A stretch of DNA of 64,000 nt, taken from contig DATDPP010000079.1 in the NCBI GenBank assembly GCA_035292685.1, positions 62,001 through 126,000 of the forward strand. The letters run 5' to 3'. Made by a program: the position numbers and the translations under genes. This DNA comes from JALYNX01 sp035292685. Lineage in GTDB: Bacteria; Actinomycetota; Acidimicrobiia; Spongiisociales; ZC4RG35. The notes under the pieces were generated by a model. That model did not search any database and was not told the DNA's origin. It was given only the letters and a program-made list of their open reading frames with translations. Shown here piece after piece: positions 8,619-17,045 of the stretch. How positions within the stretch are numbered: the first letter of the stretch is position 1; the number at the start of each line of letters is the position of its first letter.

Positions 8619-9002
8619 TTGGCGGAGCTGATCAAGTTCGACGAAGCGGAGCCTGTGGCCCGGGGTCACGGGATCGAGAGCATCCGGTTGACGCCGACCC
8701 CTCTCGCAGCCCAGGGTTTCGTCATGGGCATCACCAGCTTTCCGCCAGGGACGAGCATTGGTCTCCACAGCCACAACACCATCGAACAGGTGACGGTCGT
8801 CGAGGGCGAAGGGATCGCCGAGTTGAACGGCGAGCAGGTGCTGGCTCACCCCTATGACACCACCCAAATCGCACCGGGTGAGTGGCATCGGTTCATCAAC
8901 ACCGGATCGACGACGATGAGAATCCTCTGGGTGTACGGCAGCACCGAGGTCACCCGTACGTTTGCCGACACCGGGGAGACGGTCGAGCAGTTCTCGCAGT
9001 GA
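8619..9002 (+). CDS. Single-domain cupin protein
   Basis: 127 residues forming one conserved-barrel cupin. Motif 1 reads GLHSHNTIEQVTVVEGEG, giving two His and a Glu for metal; motif 2 has His in GEWHRFINTG. Such small cupins act as metal-dependent isomerases, dioxygenases or binding proteins in catabolic operons. The TTG start is preceded by GGACGAGGAG at a usable distance, and the 18-bp gap to the SDR keeps it in the operon. Its TGA overlaps the next GTG. Function beyond the fold is not known. Confidence 0.75.
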   Translation: MAELIKFDEAEPVARGHGIESIRLTPTPLAAQGFVMGITSFPPGTSIGLHSHNTIEQVTVVEGEGIAELNGEQVLAHPYDTTQIAPGEWHRFINTGSTTMRILWVYGSTEVTRTFADTGETVEQFSQ

Positions 9003-10039
9003 GATTCGCGTTCGACCGACTGCAGCGGTTTGTTGCCGACGTCCTGATCGCGATCGACGTCCTCCCGGACCATGCAGAGACCACAGCCCAGCGACTCCTC
9101 GAAGCCGACATGAGGGGCCGGAACGGGCACGGTCTGATCCGGGTTCCCCAATACGTCACCCGGATCGAAGCCGGCGGCATCAACCTCCGGCCCAAGATCA
9201 CCCGCCGTCGGGAGTCTGCGGTGAGTGCGTTGATCGACGGGGACAATGGCTTGGGCCAGGTGGTGATGACCGAGGCCACGGAGACCGCCATCTCCAAGGC
9301 CGAGGCTTCCGGGATGGCCTGGGTGGGAACCGTCAACTCCAATCACGCCGGAGCCGCTGGGGTCTACACCTCGATGGCCCTCGAGCACGACCTGATTGCT
9401 GTCTATTTCGCGGTGGCGAGTGCCAACGTCATGCCCCCCTGGGGCGGCCGGGACCGCTTGCTCGGGACCAATCCGATCTCCATTGCGATCCCGGCCGGGA
9501 ATGAAACGGCGTTTCTACTCGACATCGCCACCACGGTCACCTCACACGGGACGATCGCGGTCTTGGCCCAGGCCGGGGAACATATGCCAGAAGGCTGGGT
9601 TGCCGACCTCGAGGGAAATCCGATCCTCGACCCCAATCTGGCAAAAGAGGGCTTTTTGATGCCGATCGGCGGGTACAAGGGGTCGGGTCTGAATATCGCG
9701 ATCGGTCTGCTCGCCGGGGTGCTCAACGGCGCCGCCTTCGGAGCCGAGGTGTTTGACCATCGCGAAGTGCCCGGACAGGCAGCGAACACGGGTCAGTCGA
9801 TCCTGGCGCTTCGACCTGACCTGTTTCGAGACCTCGATGAGTTCAAGGTCTCGATGGATGACCATCTGGAGGCTTTGCGCGCATCGGGCCCAGCGGGCAG
9901 CGTTCACCTCCCTGGAGAAGCCGCCGCCAGACTTCAAGAAGAGCAGCGGATCGAGGGGCTCCCGGTGCCGGACGTGCTGCTCGCCCAACTGAGAGAACTG
10001 GCGCTGCGCCTCAACCTGCATGACCGACTCGACTCCTGA
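8999..10039 (+). CDS. Ldh family oxidoreductase (malate/L-sulfolactate/ureidoglycolate dehydrogenase type)
   Basis: 346 residues of the Ldh2 family, NAD(P)-dependent 2-hydroxyacid dehydrogenases unrelated to Rossmann LDH. Seen are DMRGRNGHGLIRVPQY, catalytic His in VNSNHAGAAG, the cofactor segment LLGTNPISIAIP and GGYKGSGLNIAIG. Starts further upstream would be antisense-like extensions; GTG 8999 overlaps the cupin stop as GTGA and gives the normal family length. Likely substrates are malate, sulfolactate, 2,3-diketogulonate or ureidoglycolate. Last gene of the plus-strand operon, converging on the FMN oxidase. Confidence 0.8.
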   Translation: MRFAFDRLQRFVADVLIAIDVLPDHAETTAQRLLEADMRGRNGHGLIRVPQYVTRIEAGGINLRPKITRRRESAVSALIDGDNGLGQVVMTEATETAISKAEASGMAWVGTVNSNHAGAAGVYTSMALEHDLIAVYFAVASANVMPPWGGRDRLLGTNPISIAIPAGNETAFLLDIATTVTSHGTIAVLAQAGEHMPEGWVADLEGNPILDPNLAKEGFLMPIGGYKGSGLNIAIGLLAGVLNGAAFGAEVFDHREVPGQAANTGQSILALRPDLFRDLDEFKVSMDDHLEALRASGPAGSVHLPGEAAARLQEEQRIEGLPVPDVLLAQLRELALRLNLHDRLDS

Positions 10040-10043
10040 GCAA

Positions 10044-11114
10044 TCAGTGTGGAGGGGCGGGAATCGACCAGCGAACATGATCGGTTGTGATCTCACCCAC
10101 AGTCGCACAACCGATGTTTGCCATGGTGTTGCTGATCTCCTCCTCGAGAATCTCGAGGACACGGGTCAATCCTGAGGCGCCGCCAACGGCAAGGCCCCAG
10201 CATTGGAGCCGGCCAATCCCGACTGCCCGAGCCCCCAGGGCCAGCGCCTTGCAAACCTCTACCCCCCGGGTGAATCCGCTGTCCACAGCAACCTCGGCGT
10301 CTCCGGCCACTGCTTCGACGATCTCCCCCAACACCTCGATGGTGCTCAGACTGTGATCGACAACCCTCCCGCCATGGTTGGAAACGTAGATGCCGGCCAC
10401 GCCGCAGGCGATGGCTTGGAGGGCGTCTGCCGGGGTCATCACACCTTTGACAATGACAGGGAGGGCCGTCTGTCCACAGAGCCACTGGAGGTCCGGCCAG
10501 CTGAATCTGGCTCGATAGGCATAGTCGAAACCGTGTCCTCTCAGGTTGGGTGGGCCCTCCGGGGGCAGGCTCCAGGTGAAGCCATCCTCGAGGCTCCGAT
10601 CCCGGCGCCCGATCACCGGGGTGTCCACGGTGACGCACACTCCGGCGAACCCGGCCTCTTCTGCGCGACCGAGAATCTCGATGATCCAGGACCGATCACC
10701 GAGCACGTAGAGTTGGAAGAAATGACGTCCGGGCGCGGTGGCTGCCACCTCCTCCCACGAAGAAGTGGAGAGGATGCCGCAAAAGGCGGACGTGGACATC
10801 TGAGTCGCGGCCCGGGCGGAGGCCAAAGCATCGTCCGAGTCGAACAGGGCGAGTGCTCCGACTGGGGCCAAGACGACCGGCAGCGCCAGCGGCACACCGA
10901 CAAATGAAGATGAGGTGTCGACGTCCCCGACGTCCCGCATCACCCGGGGGACCAACGCAAGCCGGTTCAGGGCCAAGGTGTTGCGGATCCGGGTGACCTC
11001 CTGGCCTGCGGCGGCAGCCGCCCATAGGTGCACTCCCGGCTCCACCACTTCGAGGGCGCGTGAGATCACCTGATCGATTGTCTTGAGGTCGGTGGGGTCG
11101 GTGCCTCCGGTCAC
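10044..11114 (-). CDS. FMN-dependent alpha-hydroxy-acid oxidase/dehydrogenase
   Basis: 356 residues of the glycolate oxidase/lactate monooxygenase/mandelate dehydrogenase family. The TIM barrel binds FMN; seen are APVGALAL, FQLYVLGD, VTVDTPVIGRRDRS, catalytic Lys in VIVKGVMTP, and active-site His with Arg in SNHGGRVVD. The phosphate-binding end reads AVDSGFTRGVEVCKALALGA. No membrane-insertion segment is evident, which favours a soluble oxidase over membrane L-lactate dehydrogenase. It is the last gene of the minus-strand trio with a Gfo/Idh oxidoreductase and an amidohydrolase. Confidence 0.85.
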   Translation of the reverse strand: MTGGTDPTDLKTIDQVISRALEVVEPGVHLWAAAAAGQEVTRIRNTLALNRLALVPRVMRDVGDVDTSSSFVGVPLALPVVLAPVGALALFDSDDALASARAATQMSTSAFCGILSTSSWEEVAATAPGRHFFQLYVLGDRSWIIEILGRAEEAGFAGVCVTVDTPVIGRRDRSLEDGFTWSLPPEGPPNLRGHGFDYAYRARFSWPDLQWLCGQTALPVIVKGVMTPADALQAIACGVAGIYVSNHGGRVVDHSLSTIEVLGEIVEAVAGDAEVAVDSGFTRGVEVCKALALGARAVGIGRLQCWGLAVGGASGLTRVLEILEEEISNTMANIGCATVGEITTDHVRWSIPAPPH

Positions 11115-11121
11115 AGCGGAT

Positions 11122-12120
11122 TCAATAGTCGACTTCCACCAGACGCCGCTCCTGCACCGACCGGATTATCGCCTCGCATATCTGAGCGCTTCGCAGCCCG
11201 TCCAACCCCGAGGCGTTTGGCTGCTCACCCGTCAAGACGGCATGGGTGAATGCGGCCAGCGAAAGTCGGTGCGCCTCCGGGGCCTGATATCGGGTGATGG
11301 TTTCTCCTTCGTCGGTCAGCACCGCCAACTCACCGTCACTCCTCGAGCGAGTGAACGAAGTTCCGACGATACGCCCCGCCGATCCATAGATAACGATGTC
11401 GTTCAAAGGGTCACGGATGCTCTCATTGGCGTTGTAATGGACCAGGGCCCCATTGCCGAACCGCATCGTGATCAGGGCGAGCATTTCCACCCCACCAGAT
11501 TTCGGGTCCTTGTCGAACATGGCCATGACTTCGACCGGATCCGAATGGAGGATGACCCGCAGGAAATCGAGACCGTGGACCCCGACGTTGTGCACCGAGC
11601 CGAGCCCGGCGATCTCGGGGTCGGCGCGCCAATTGTCGTAATGACGTGGGCCCGAGCTCACCTGAACCTCGACCACCTTGACATCTCCGACGACCCCTTC
11701 TGCGATCAGACGGCTCGCGTCTTGCACCCAGGGCAGGTGACGGTTGTGGAAGTTGATCCCGAGCTTGACGCCGGCTGCCGAGCAGGCGTCGACCGCCCGT
11801 CTCGCATCGGGGACGTTGTTCGCCAACGGCTTGTCACACAAGACATGCTTGCCGCCCCGGGCGGCGGCGATCACTTGTTCGGCATGAAAGGCATTCGGAG
11901 TGGCGATGAACACCGCCTCCACCTCGGGATTGGCCAGCATCTGGCCGTAGTCGGTGTAGGCGAATCGCGTACCGAACTGTCGGCCGAATTCGTCGGCCCG
12001 ACCCTGGTCCCGACTGACCCCGGCCACCAGCTCACATTCCGGCTCTTCGACCATGGCGGGGGCCATCGTTGTCTGGACGATGTTTCCGATCCCGATGACT
12101 CCCCACCCGAGCTTTGCCAT
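11122..12120 (-). CDS. Gfo/Idh/MocA family oxidoreductase
   Basis: 332 residues. An N-terminal Rossmann fold starts GVIGIGNIVQ (about 6-15), and the second strand ends in an Asp/Arg-type region. IATPNAFHAEQV and GKHVLCDKPLANN give the conserved DKP/EKP Lys that contacts cofactor and substrate. FNVGVHGLDFLRV-like sequence (HNVGVHGLDFLRV) contains the catalytic His. The family oxidises or reduces sugars, inositols and related polyols with NAD(P). ATG 12120 was chosen over a start at 12216 because GGAGGG precedes it and the Rossmann motif begins there. Second gene of the 13160 to 10044 operon. Confidence 0.85.
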   Translation of the reverse strand: MAKLGWGVIGIGNIVQTTMAPAMVEEPECELVAGVSRDQGRADEFGRQFGTRFAYTDYGQMLANPEVEAVFIATPNAFHAEQVIAAARGGKHVLCDKPLANNVPDARRAVDACSAAGVKLGINFHNRHLPWVQDASRLIAEGVVGDVKVVEVQVSSGPRHYDNWRADPEIAGLGSVHNVGVHGLDFLRVILHSDPVEVMAMFDKDPKSGGVEMLALITMRFGNGALVHYNANESIRDPLNDIVIYGSAGRIVGTSFTRSRSDGELAVLTDEGETITRYQAPEAHRLSLAAFTHAVLTGEQPNASGLDGLRSAQICEAIIRSVQERRLVEVDY

Positions 12121-12131
12121 ACGCCCTCCGT

Positions 12132-13160
12132 TCAGAGCCCCAGAACTGAAGTCGGATTCGTAGAGAGGATGGCCTCCTTCTCCGAGTCCGTCAGCTGAGG
12201 CAGGCCGTTGACCCAATTCACGGCGTCGTGAAGCAACATCGGTGCCGGGTAGTCGGTGCCGAGTAGCACTCTGTCGATCCCCACCGCGTCAATGAGGAAT
12301 CTGAGAGCCGGTCCGCTGTAGGTGCAGCAGTCGTAATAGAACCGGTCGAGGTAGGCACTCGGTGGGAGCGCCTGGGAGAAGCTGTCGCCTTCTCCGAACG
12401 GTGGGATGAAGCCACTGCCGGCGTCCTCCTCCAGCGCCCCGGCCACTTTGTCCATTCGAGCCACCCCGAAGGTGGTGTAGCCCCCACCATGGGCGAGATA
12501 CGGCTTGAGGTTGGGATAGCGGTCGATCACCCCGCCGAACACCAGGGCGGCGTATACAAGAGCCCGTTCGGTGAGATTGCCCACGGCGTTGCCCAGCTTG
12601 TAGCGACGGATCCGATAGTTGACACAGGTGTCACCACCCTGATGAAAAAAGAGAATCGCCCCCAGTTCCTCGGTGGCTGCGAAGAATGGGGTGAACTCGG
12701 GCTCGTCGTAGGTTTTGCCGGCCACATGATCGCTGACGATGACACCCTTCAGACCCAGATCGAGCATCGCCCGCTCCATCTCATCGATAGCACTGCGAAC
12801 GTCTTGCATCGGGAGGGTTGCCAGACCGGCGAATCGAGACGGATGGCCCTGAACCATCTCAGCGATCTCGTCGTTGCACTCGCGGGCGATGGCCGTCGTC
12901 ACGTCGAGGTCGTTGTCGTACTGGTAGAAGCCGACCGTGGGCGTCACCAATTGCATGTCGACTCCGAGCGAGTCCATGTCGGACAGACGCTCGATCACCG
13001 ACTTGTCGAAACCACCGAAACCGAGCTCTCCCGGTGTCCCGTCCAGGCCATGCCACTCGCCCCGCTCCCTGACCGCCTTCTTGTAGCGCTCGGGCGTCAC
13101 GTGAGCGTGCATGTCGATCACCGGCATCGGGGTCGACATCTCCTCAACTATCGGCCTCAC
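12132..13160 (-). CDS. Amidohydrolase-2 family protein (ACMSD-like decarboxylase/hydrolase)
   Basis: 342 residues with the metal-dependent amidohydrolase barrel. DMHAH near residue 17 supplies the two N-terminal His ligands. Further ligands are in FFHQGGD and LAHGGG, and the terminal Asp is in GTDYPAP. This set matches the ACMSD/gamma-resorcylate decarboxylase group, which non-oxidatively decarboxylates ring or unsaturated acids, better than classical amidases. It heads a three-gene minus-strand operon, and its start is 101 bp from the divergent aldolase with a shared operator at 13212. Start ATG 13160; MPVIDMHAH further in is an alternative. Confidence 0.8.
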   Translation of the reverse strand: MRPIVEEMSTPMPVIDMHAHVTPERYKKAVRERGEWHGLDGTPGELGFGGFDKSVIERLSDMDSLGVDMQLVTPTVGFYQYDNDLDVTTAIARECNDEIAEMVQGHPSRFAGLATLPMQDVRSAIDEMERAMLDLGLKGVIVSDHVAGKTYDEPEFTPFFAATEELGAILFFHQGGDTCVNYRIRRYKLGNAVGNLTERALVYAALVFGGVIDRYPNLKPYLAHGGGYTTFGVARMDKVAGALEEDAGSGFIPPFGEGDSFSQALPPSAYLDRFYYDCCTYSGPALRFLIDAVGIDRVLLGTDYPAPMLLHDAVNWVNGLPQLTDSEKEAILSTNPTSVLGL

Positions 13161-13211
13161 GCCCGTCTCCTGCGCCTACCTGGCAGGCCGATTGGCCTAC
13201 TACATAAGTTG

Positions 13212-13229
13212 ACATTATACATTCTACCG
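13212..13229. promoter_or_regulatory. Operator copy 1 of an 18-bp motif (inferred GntR site)
   Basis: ACATTATACATTCTACCG lies between the divergent starts at 13160 and 13262. It shares A, C, T, A, T, A and TACCG at the same 11 of 18 positions with the copies at 14799 and 21429. The next bases are GAAAG here and AATA in the other two. Confidence 0.55.
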
Positions 13230-13261
13230 GAAAGACCCCATCGGACCGGAAGAGGGAAGCC

Positions 13262-14035
13262 ATGACCGAGTTGATGAAGGATCGTCTCCAGCGTGGTGAG
13301 CGATTGATGGTCTTCGCGGTGGGGAGGATGTTCAACCCCAACATCATCCGCTACCTCGGAATGCGGGGCGGTTTTGATGGGTTCTGGATCGATGTCGAGC
13401 ATGCCGGGTTGACGACGCGCGACATCGAGATCGCGGCAACCGCCGGCATGGCACACGACCTCGACTGCTTTGTACGGGTCCCACCAACGGACTACGCCAC
13501 CGTGACCCGCTGCTTCGAGAGTGGAGCCACGGGGGTGATGGCCGCTCAGATCACATCCGCCGATCACGCCGAAGAATTCGTGCGCTGGGCGAAGTTCGCA
13601 CCCCGGGGTCGCCGTGGGCTGAATCCTCTCGGCTTTGACGGCGGTTACGGCTCTGTCCCGTTGGCCGAGTTCGCCGAACGGGCCAATCGCGAGACGTTCG
13701 TGGCGATACAGATCGAAACCGCACAAGCAGTCGAGGAGGTCGACGCAATCGCCGCCATTGACGGTGTTGACCTTCTTTTTGTCGGACCGTCCGATTTGAG
13801 TCAGGCCATGGGGGCGATCGGTGACTTCATGGGCGAGCGGTCGATGGAGGCGATGGATCGGGTAGCCGCCGCCTGTCTGTCTCATGGCAAGCAATGGGGC
13901 GCGGTGACACCCTCACCGGCTTACGCCGCGATTCTCGTTGAGAAGGGCTGTGCGATGATCTCCGCGACCAACGACGTCAAGTTGGTGTCCGCCGGCCTCG
14001 AAGCGTTCCAGGAGGCCTACGCCTCCCTTTGGTGA
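13262..14035 (+). CDS. HpcH/HpaI-family aldolase (citrate lyase beta-like)
   Basis: 257 residues of the class II pyruvate-dependent aldolase family, which cleaves or forms 2-oxo-4-hydroxy acids. The catalytic His-Asp pair region is FWIDVEHAGL (about 40-49). VRVPPTDYATVTRCFESGATGVM holds Arg and Gly-rich elements, IQIETAQAVE has the metal Glu, and LFVGPSDLSQAMG has the metal Asp. GAGGGAAG precedes the ATG. Its promoter region carries an 18-bp motif shared with two other operons in this block. Likely gives pyruvate or oxaloacetate plus an aldehyde from the pathway's hydroxy-oxoacid. Confidence 0.85.
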   Translation: MTELMKDRLQRGERLMVFAVGRMFNPNIIRYLGMRGGFDGFWIDVEHAGLTTRDIEIAATAGMAHDLDCFVRVPPTDYATVTRCFESGATGVMAAQITSADHAEEFVRWAKFAPRGRRGLNPLGFDGGYGSVPLAEFAERANRETFVAIQIETAQAVEEVDAIAAIDGVDLLFVGPSDLSQAMGAIGDFMGERSMEAMDRVAAACLSHGKQWGAVTPSPAYAAILVEKGCAMISATNDVKLVSAGLEAFQEAYASLW

Positions 14036-14045
14036 GGGCTGCGCC

Positions 14046-14720
14046 TCATCGGCCCGGATTCACATCCATTGCGTGAGTCTCCAGCGGCAAATTGATGTGA
14101 CCGTGCTGAACTTCTAAGGCGCGAGCCGCGTCCCCTGTCTCATAACACTCGATCAATGCGTAGTGGTCGACCACGGCGCGACGCCGGACTTCTGGATGTA
14201 GACGTTGAGCCTGCGCCACATACACCCCACCCGCTTCTTCCAAGGCAAGAAGCATGCCGGTGAGGCGTTTCGTCCTGGTGGCGCGGTGGAAAACGGAATG
14301 GAAGTGGCTGTTCTTCTGAACCCACGATCCGAGGTCTTCCTCATCCGCCAAATCGTCGGCAAGGGCCCGAGCCTCTTCGATCTCCTCAGGTGTGATGTTG
14401 GCCATTGCCCGTTCGATGGCGACGGGTTCCAGCGCTCGGCGAACCTCCACGATCTCCACCATTTCGTCCCAATCGGGCATACGCACCGTTCCGATTCGGT
14501 GGCTATCGAGTGTGATCAGGCCTTCACTGGCCAGATCTCGCATTGCCTCCCGGACCGGCGTGGTGCTGACGTCAAGTTGATTGGCGATTTCGGTCTGAAC
14601 CAGCCGTGAGCCTCCAGGGAGATCTCCCCGGAGAATGGCGGCGCGGAGGACATCCCGCACCAGGTCGACGGCGGTCACCCGGCGCGAGGTGGCCGCATCA
14701 AGACGAAGACTCGCTGTCAT
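14046..14720 (-). CDS. GntR-family transcriptional regulator, FCD (FadR) subfamily
   Basis: 224 residues. A winged helix covers about 16-78 with the GntR signature LRAAILRGDLPGGSRLVQTE and recognition-helix sequence STTPVREAMRDLASEGL. A helical FCD ligand domain follows, with metal-type His in NSHFHSVFHRAT and late His in QHGHINLPLE. FCD regulators usually bind organic acids and repress catabolic genes. It is divergent from the second M24 gene; the 162-bp gap has one copy of the 18-bp motif seen at 13212 and 21429. I infer it binds all three. Converges with the aldolase gene, 10 bp apart. Confidence 0.9.
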   Translation of the reverse strand: MTASLRLDAATSRRVTAVDLVRDVLRAAILRGDLPGGSRLVQTEIANQLDVSTTPVREAMRDLASEGLITLDSHRIGTVRMPDWDEMVEIVEVRRALEPVAIERAMANITPEEIEEARALADDLADEEDLGSWVQKNSHFHSVFHRATRTKRLTGMLLALEEAGGVYVAQAQRLHPEVRRRAVVDHYALIECYETGDAARALEVQHGHINLPLETHAMDVNPGR

Positions 14721-14798
14721 CGGTGCAGCCTTCCCCCGATCACGGGGCTGATTCCTCCCGACCTCGACAGCCGGCGTCGCCAGTTGGTGATGACCTTC

Positions 14799-14816
14799 AC
14801 GTTATGTACTATACCG
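14799..14816. promoter_or_regulatory. Operator copy 2 of the 18-bp motif (inferred GntR autoregulation)
   Basis: ACGTTATGTACTATACCG lies between the GntR gene (starts 14720, minus) and the M24 gene (plus). It contains the GT-N5-AC type half-sites of FadR-subfamily operators (GTACTATAC). Same invariant positions as the other copies, and AATA follows directly as at 21447. Confidence 0.6.
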
Positions 14817-14882
14817 AATATAGAGAGCCGCCAGACCGGTTTGACCAAGGTCTCGGCCGGTCGGGGACCGAGGGAGTGAGCG

Positions 14883-16103
14883 ATAAGCCGCTACGCAAAG
14901 GGGCCTTTCGGGGTCGATTGGGAGGACCGGTACGATTTCACCGAGCTGCGCCGGCAACGGGTGGCCAAGGCGCAGACGGCGTTGGTCGCATCCGAGGCCG
15001 ATGGGGTGTTGGTTTGGAAGGACGAGAACGTCCGATATCTCACCTCGCTGCGGGCACAGCTCATCGCAGGCAAGACGACTTCCCTCAACGGCGCCCTGCT
15101 GACCGCGACGGAGGATCCGATCCTGCTCGGCTCCGGCGGGGAGATCGACAAGGCACGGTTTGGGATGAGCTGGATCGGTGAGGCTCACGCGGTGCCGATC
15201 ATGGAGCAACGAGAGCTGGTTGACGGGTTCGTCAAGAACATTCTGACCCCTCTCCTCGCTTCGAGGGGGCTCACCTCGGGGAGACTGGCCGTCGACCAGG
15301 CCAACATCTCGTTCATCCAGTCGATGCGGGCCCATTTCCCCGACCTCGAACTGGTCGACGGTGACACCGTGATGCAACAGGCCCGTTGGATCAAAACCGA
15401 TCTCGAAGTGGCAGTAATCGAAGAGGCGTGTGCCATAGGCGACTCGGTGACACAACGTGCCCTCGATGAGACCCGCGCCGGCCGTCGTGAGCTCGATGTC
15501 GCCGCCGACGCCATGCAGACCCTATTCCAACTCGGTGGTGAGATGGCCCATGTCATCACCCCGTTCGTTGCGTCGGGTGAACACATGTCACCCCCTCACC
15601 GTCTCGCCACCGACAAGATCATCCGCAACCAGGACCTGGTTTTCATCGACATAGGCGCCATGTGGAACGGCTACTTCGCCGACATCGGGCGGACCACCAT
15701 CGTGGGCAGACCATCCAAACAACAACAAGAGATCTACACCGCGGTCTACAAGGGGCTTATGGCCGGGTTGGACAAGATGCGCCCCGGGTTCACCAACCAG
15801 GATTGCGCCGACGCCATCATCGCCAAAATCGCCGAACACGGGCTCGAGGATCACCTGTTCAATCTCTTCATCGGTCACGGGATCGGAATGGGCGCCAACG
15901 AGCCCCCATACATAGGAGAAACGCTGCCCGGCGCCACCACCTACCAATTCCAACCAAACATGGTGTTCGCAGTGGAACCGCTGGTGTGGGTGCCCAACGT
16001 ACGTGGCGGCGGCGGCGTGCGTCTCGAGGACATGGTGCTCATCACCGACAACGACCCACACCTCCTCTCCCGGGTCGAATACGAAGAACGACTCCTGCTC
16101 TGA
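14883..16103 (+). CDS. M24-family Xaa-Pro dipeptidase/creatinase-like hydrolase (start uncertain)
   Basis: About 406 residues. All five dimetal ligands are seen: Asp and Asp in FIDIGAMWNGYFADIGRT, His in GHGIGMGANEPP, Glu in AVEPLVW and Glu in RLEDMVL. It should be a Mn/Co-dependent hydrolase of a Xaa-Pro or creatine-like C-N bond. The first standard start in frame is GTG 14961. However, the frame stays open back to a TGA at 14877, and its sequence DWEDRYDFTELRRQR aligns with DWKEGINWANVRDWR of the M24 gene at 5582. GAGGGAG at 14870-14876 sits six bases before ATA 14883. A rare ATA start, or a small frameshift joining GTG 14876, are both possible. Divergent from the GntR gene. Confidence 0.75.
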   Translation: MSRYAKGPFGVDWEDRYDFTELRRQRVAKAQTALVASEADGVLVWKDENVRYLTSLRAQLIAGKTTSLNGALLTATEDPILLGSGGEIDKARFGMSWIGEAHAVPIMEQRELVDGFVKNILTPLLASRGLTSGRLAVDQANISFIQSMRAHFPDLELVDGDTVMQQARWIKTDLEVAVIEEACAIGDSVTQRALDETRAGRRELDVAADAMQTLFQLGGEMAHVITPFVASGEHMSPPHRLATDKIIRNQDLVFIDIGAMWNGYFADIGRTTIVGRPSKQQQEIYTAVYKGLMAGLDKMRPGFTNQDCADAIIAKIAEHGLEDHLFNLFIGHGIGMGANEPPYIGETLPGATTYQFQPNMVFAVEPLVWVPNVRGGGGVRLEDMVLITDNDPHLLSRVEYEERLLL

Positions 16104-16115
16104 CCGGGGCTGCCG

Positions 16116-17045
16116 TCAATCCCCCAGGGCCTCGATCACCGCGTTCACGATCATCCTTGCCACCCGGTCGACCGACTCGATGGTGTTGCCGGCGACGTGA
16201 GGGGTGAGCAGGAGGTTCGAGACACCGGCGAACCTGGAGGCCGGGCCAGGGCCCAGCGGCTCCGAGGCGAAGACGTCGAGAGCGGCCCCTCCGATTCCCC
16301 CGGTTCGCAAGGCATGGGCCAGTGCCACCTCGTCGACGGTTCCCCCGCGCGAAGTGTTGATGAGAATCGCGGTCGGCTTCATGAGAGCCAGACCGGCGCC
16401 GTCGATCAGATTCCTGGTCTCCTCGTTGAGTGGGGTATGGATGCTGATGACGTCGGCGCATCCCAGAAGCTCCTCGAGGTCCATCTGCTCCGCGGTTAGC
16501 CACGCCGGGTCGCCCACCGTCAGGTAAGGGTCATGGGCGACAATCCGCATCTCGAACCCTCTGGCGCGGGCCGCCACATGGCGTGCGATCGAGCCGAACC
16601 CAACCAGGCCAAGGGTCTTGCCCATCGCCTCCCGACCGAAAGCATGGCCCTGACGCGGCCATTCCCCGGCGACCATGGACCCGGTCATGGCGTACACCCC
16701 GCGCAAGAGGACGAGCATCGCTCCCATCACGTATTCGGCCACCGCTACTGCGTTGGCGCCCACCGCCGGTATCACCTCGAGACCCGCCGCGGCACACGCA
16801 ACCATGTCGATGTTGTCGAGCCCAACTCCAAGACGCCCCACCACCTTCATCCTGTTCGCGGCGGCGACGAATTCCGCGTCGACGTAGGTTCGATTGCGGA
16901 CGAAGATCGCCTCCGCACCGGCCACCTCCTCGAGCAACCTCTGGCGATCGGCGTACAGGTCCGGGTCGTAGACGACTTCGTGCCCTCCGCGGAGCACTCC
17001 GAGGAACTCCTCCTGTAGAAACTCGGAGACGACCAGTTTCCTCAT
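16116..17045 (-). CDS. D-isomer-specific 2-hydroxyacid dehydrogenase (phosphoglycerate dehydrogenase-like)
   Basis: 309 residues, without the ACT or ASB domains of biosynthetic SerA. The catalytic domain has GRLGVGLDNIDM; the Rossmann motif is LGLVGFGSIARHVA (about 145-158). The catalytic triad is Arg in INTSRGGTVDE, Glu in DVFASEP and His in LLTPHVAGNT. It interconverts a D-2-hydroxyacid and a 2-oxoacid using NAD(P). Its ATG shares one base with the TAA of the BKACE gene (TAATG), so they are translated together. Last gene of the ABC-importer operon and convergent with the M24 gene. Confidence 0.85.
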   Translation of the reverse strand: MRKLVVSEFLQEEFLGVLRGGHEVVYDPDLYADRQRLLEEVAGAEAIFVRNRTYVDAEFVAAANRMKVVGRLGVGLDNIDMVACAAAGLEVIPAVGANAVAVAEYVMGAMLVLLRGVYAMTGSMVAGEWPRQGHAFGREAMGKTLGLVGFGSIARHVAARARGFEMRIVAHDPYLTVGDPAWLTAEQMDLEELLGCADVISIHTPLNEETRNLIDGAGLALMKPTAILINTSRGGTVDEVALAHALRTGGIGGAALDVFASEPLGPGPASRFAGVSNLLLTPHVAGNTIESVDRVARMIVNAVIEALGD

